Assembly: GCA_022826965.1 (NCBI GenBank)
Contig: JAJDTU010000005.1
Location: 496,001 to 560,000, forward strand
Reading direction: 5' to 3'
DNA length: 64,000 bases
Source of the DNA: Dehalococcoidia bacterium
Lineage (GTDB): Bacteria > Chloroflexota > Dehalococcoidia > Bin125
The notes below the pieces were generated by a model, which saw only the letters and a list, made by a program, of their open reading frames with translations, searched no databases and was not told where the DNA came from. Below are positions 62,282-64,000 of this stretch, one piece after another. The translations under genes were made by a program, and so were the position numbers. The first letter of the stretch is position 1. Each line of letters starts with the position of its first letter.

Positions 62282-63050
62282 AGTCCGCCTGTTCCATTCG
62301 CATGGGGATGCCGGCGGCTCGCATCTGCCGCTTGACATCCATGATCGGGTGAGTGCCGAAGTGGAAGATCGAGGCGGCCAGGACGGCGTCGGCGTTGCCC
62401 TCGGCGATCGCGTCGATCATGTGCTGCGCGTTGCCCGCTCCGCCTGAGGCGATTACGGGCACGCCGACCGCGTCGGAGACGGCCCGGGTGAGCGGGATGT
62501 CGTAGCCGTCCTGGTGGCCGTCGGTGTTCATTGAGGTCAGCATGATCTCGCCCGCGCCGCGCTCGACCACTTCTCTGGCCCACTCGACCGCGTCGATCCC
62601 GGTCGGGCGGCGGCCGCCGTGCGTGTAGACCTGCATCGAACCGTCGGACTCGGTGCGCGCGTCGATCGCGACCACGATGCACTGCGAACCGAATCGCTGC
62701 GCGCCCTCGGAGATCAGCGCCGGGCGCTCCACGGCGGCGGTGTTGATCGTGATCTTGTCGGCGCCCGACTCGAGCATCAGCATCATGTCATCGTCGGAGC
62801 GTAGTCCGCCGCCGACGGTGAAGGGAATAAAGACGCGGTCGGCGGTGCGGCGCACCATATCGACCACCGTATTGCGATCCTCGTGCGAGGCGGTGATGTC
62901 GAGGAAAACGAGCTCGTCGATGCCTTCGTGGTCGTAGAGCGTCGCCAGCTCGACCGGGTCGCCGGCGTCGCGCAGCTCGACGAACGAGATGCCCTTGACC
63001 ACCCGGCCGTTGTCGACATCGAAGCAGCCGATGATTCGCTTGGTCAACAT
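62265..63050 (-). CDS. hisF: Imidazole glycerol phosphate synthase, cyclase subunit HisF
   Basis: The 261-residue barrel starts [20 protein letters not shown] with catalytic Asp11, and has [20 protein letters not shown] and a second catalytic Asp near 135 in [12 protein letters not shown], then [14 protein letters not shown]. The usual PCLDV is GCFDV here. It takes ammonia from HisH to form IGP and AICAR. It overlaps hisI and follows hisA by 32 bp. Confidence 0.96.
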   Translation of the reverse strand: MLTKRIIGCFDVDNGRVVKGISFVELRDAGDPVELATLYDHEGIDELVFLDITASHEDRNTVVDMVRRTADRVFIPFTVGGGLRSDDDMMLMLESGADKITINTAAVERPALISEGAQRFGSQCIVVAIDARTESDGSMQVYTHGGRRPTGIDAVEWAREVVERGAGEIMLTSMNTDGHQDGYDIPLTRAVSDAVGVPVIASGGAGNAQHMIDAIAEGNADAVLAASIFHFGTHPIMDVKRQMRAAGIPMRMEQADYDDVL

Positions 63051-63082
63051 GTTTGGCTCAGCATGACTGGCTCAGCATCTGG

Positions 63083-63841
63083 TCAGCAGGTCCGCTCGCG
63101 CATGCCCGCTTCGGCCGCGGCAAACGCGTCCGACAGGCTCAATCGTCCGTCGTACAGCGCGCGCCCGAGTACGACGCCGGCCGCGCCATTGGCGGCCAGG
63201 CGGCGGATCTGCATCGCATGCGCGATCCCGCCGGCCGCGATCACCGGCGAGTGGGCCATACCGGCAACGCGTGCGAACTCGGTCTCGTCGTGTCCGCCGA
63301 GCATGCCGTCCGACGCGATATCGGTGTAGATGAAGCGGCGCACGCCGAAATCTTCGAGCTGCGCAATCAGGGCCGCGGCCGGCAGTTCCGATTCCTCGGT
63401 CCAGCCATTGAGCGCCACGAGGCCGCCCCGGGCGTCGACCGAGACGGTCAGGCTCGGTCCACAGATCTCGACCGCGCGCCGCAGGAAGTCGCGATCGGTG
63501 ACGGCTGCCGTGCCGATGATAATCCGCGCGACGCCGGCGTCCAGGTAGCGGCGGACGGTGTCGAGCGTACGAATTCCGCCGCCGACCTGCAGCGCTGTCC
63601 CCAGCGCGGCGATCTGTTCGACGAACTCGGCGTTCGCCGCCCGGCCTTCACGCGCCCCGTCGAGATCGATCACGTGGAGCATCTCCGCGCCCTCGTCGAT
63701 CCAGCGCTGCGCCGGCGCGGTCGGATCGTCGTCAAACACCGTTTCGCGCTCGTAGTCGCCCTGCACCAGCCGCACGCAACGCCCGCCGCGGATATCGATC
63801 GCGGGCAGGACATCGATCATGTTGGGCGCTGAAGCAGTCAT
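63083..63841 (-). CDS. hisA: Phosphoribosylformimino-AICAR-P isomerase HisA
   Basis: The 252-residue barrel starts near MIDVLPAIDIRGGRCVRLVQ with catalytic Asp16; Asp in the later half lies in RFIYTDIASDGMLGG. ATG 63841 overlaps the hisH stop as ATGA, so it is preferred over an internal ATG at 63820. It performs the Amadori rearrangement before HisFH in the pathway. Confidence 0.96.
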   Translation of the reverse strand: MTASAPNMIDVLPAIDIRGGRCVRLVQGDYERETVFDDDPTAPAQRWIDEGAEMLHVIDLDGAREGRAANAEFVEQIAALGTALQVGGGIRTLDTVRRYLDAGVARIIIGTAAVTDRDFLRRAVEICGPSLTVSVDARGGLVALNGWTEESELPAAALIAQLEDFGVRRFIYTDIASDGMLGGHDETEFARVAGMAHSPVIAAGGIAHAMQIRRLAANGAAGVVLGRALYDGRLSLSDAFAAAEAGMRERTC

Positions 63842-64000
63842 GCGCAGGCGTGTTCGCGCAGGAAGTTGCCGTAAATGCGGAGTCCGTAGGCGCCGCTCTT
63901 CTCGGGGTGGAACTGCGTCGCCGCGAGTCGGCCGCGCTCGACGGCGGCGGTCACGTCGGTCCCGTACTCGGCCACCGCGACCACCTCAGCGGGCTCGGCC
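63838..64000 (-). CDS. hisH: Imidazole glycerol phosphate synthase glutaminase subunit HisH (C-terminal part)
   Basis: Only the last 53 codons are in the window; the gene runs off the right edge. They read AEPAEVVAVAEYGTDVTAAV and then RLAATQFHPEKSGAYGLRIY, ending NFLREHACA. HPEKS holds the catalytic His and Glu of class I glutamine amidotransferases. It overlaps hisA by 4 bp, so hisH-hisA-hisF-hisI form one operon read leftward. Confidence 0.93.
   Translation of the reverse strand, partial: AEPAEVVAVAEYGTDVTAAVERGRLAATQFHPEKSGAYGLRIYGNFLREHACA

Overview
This window is a GC-rich (roughly two-thirds G+C by eye) bacterial chromosome segment. Nearly every base lies in tightly packed genes; I see no rRNA, tRNA, CRISPR array or intact mobile element. 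The best guess is an uncultured Chloroflexota bacterium (Dehalococcoidia or SAR202-like). This is inferred from the mix of thiolase, SDR, crotonase and MetE-like catabolic genes, the mostly acidic, GC-rich proteins, the K+-dependent-type membrane pyrophosphatase, a standalone glycyl-tRNA synthetase of the alpha2 type, and leaderless-looking promoters. It was not tested by phylogeny. Layout: 1-9.7 kb is an accessory metabolic region with a DrrAB-like ABC exporter (left edge truncated), a thiolase-like/DUF35 pair, a YfcE-like phosphoesterase, two SDRs, an aldo/keto reductase, a MetE C-domain-like enzyme, a SUMF1-fold protein and a crotonase. 9.7-16.4 kb is one giant secreted protein of 2226 residues built from about 19 beta-rich repeats. 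16.4-24 kb holds birA, a class III aminotransferase, murE, RNase P RNA, RNase HI, a degenerate serine recombinase and a zinc-ribbon coiled-coil protein. 24.2-28.3 kb is a housekeeping run: yceD-rpmF-fabD-nusB-acpP, then tatA-tatC. 28.3-51.1 kb is rich in DNA and RNA maintenance genes (type 4 UDG, RNase J, FtsK, UvrB, RuvA, RuvC, MutM, PolA, UvrA), with YebC, SurE, a P1 peptidase, a nitrilase and a nucleotide cyclase between them. 51.2-61.2 kb carries ferredoxin, GlyRS, Uma2, pyrophosphatase, two FmdB zinc ribbons, YraN, RNase HII, FtsH and ribosomal proteins L21-L27-L31. 61.2-64 kb holds a HicAB module with a frameshifted hicA, then hisI-hisF-hisA-hisH read leftward, with hisH cut by the right edge. 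Features that stand out: (i) a TAnnnT hexamer 6-9 nt before the start codon of about fifteen genes, and just before the RNase P RNA 5' end, suggesting widespread leaderless transcription; (ii) a family of GC-rich hairpin repeats, one copy of which sits in frame inside murE; (iii) a serine recombinase that has lost catalytic arginines and zinc-ribbon cysteines but keeps its gene intact, with phased direct repeats upstream; (iv) an unexplained structured intergenic region with a very long Shine-Dalgarno-like stretch next to birA; (v) SDR and thiolase family members lacking canonical catalytic residues; and (vi) the giant repeat protein.
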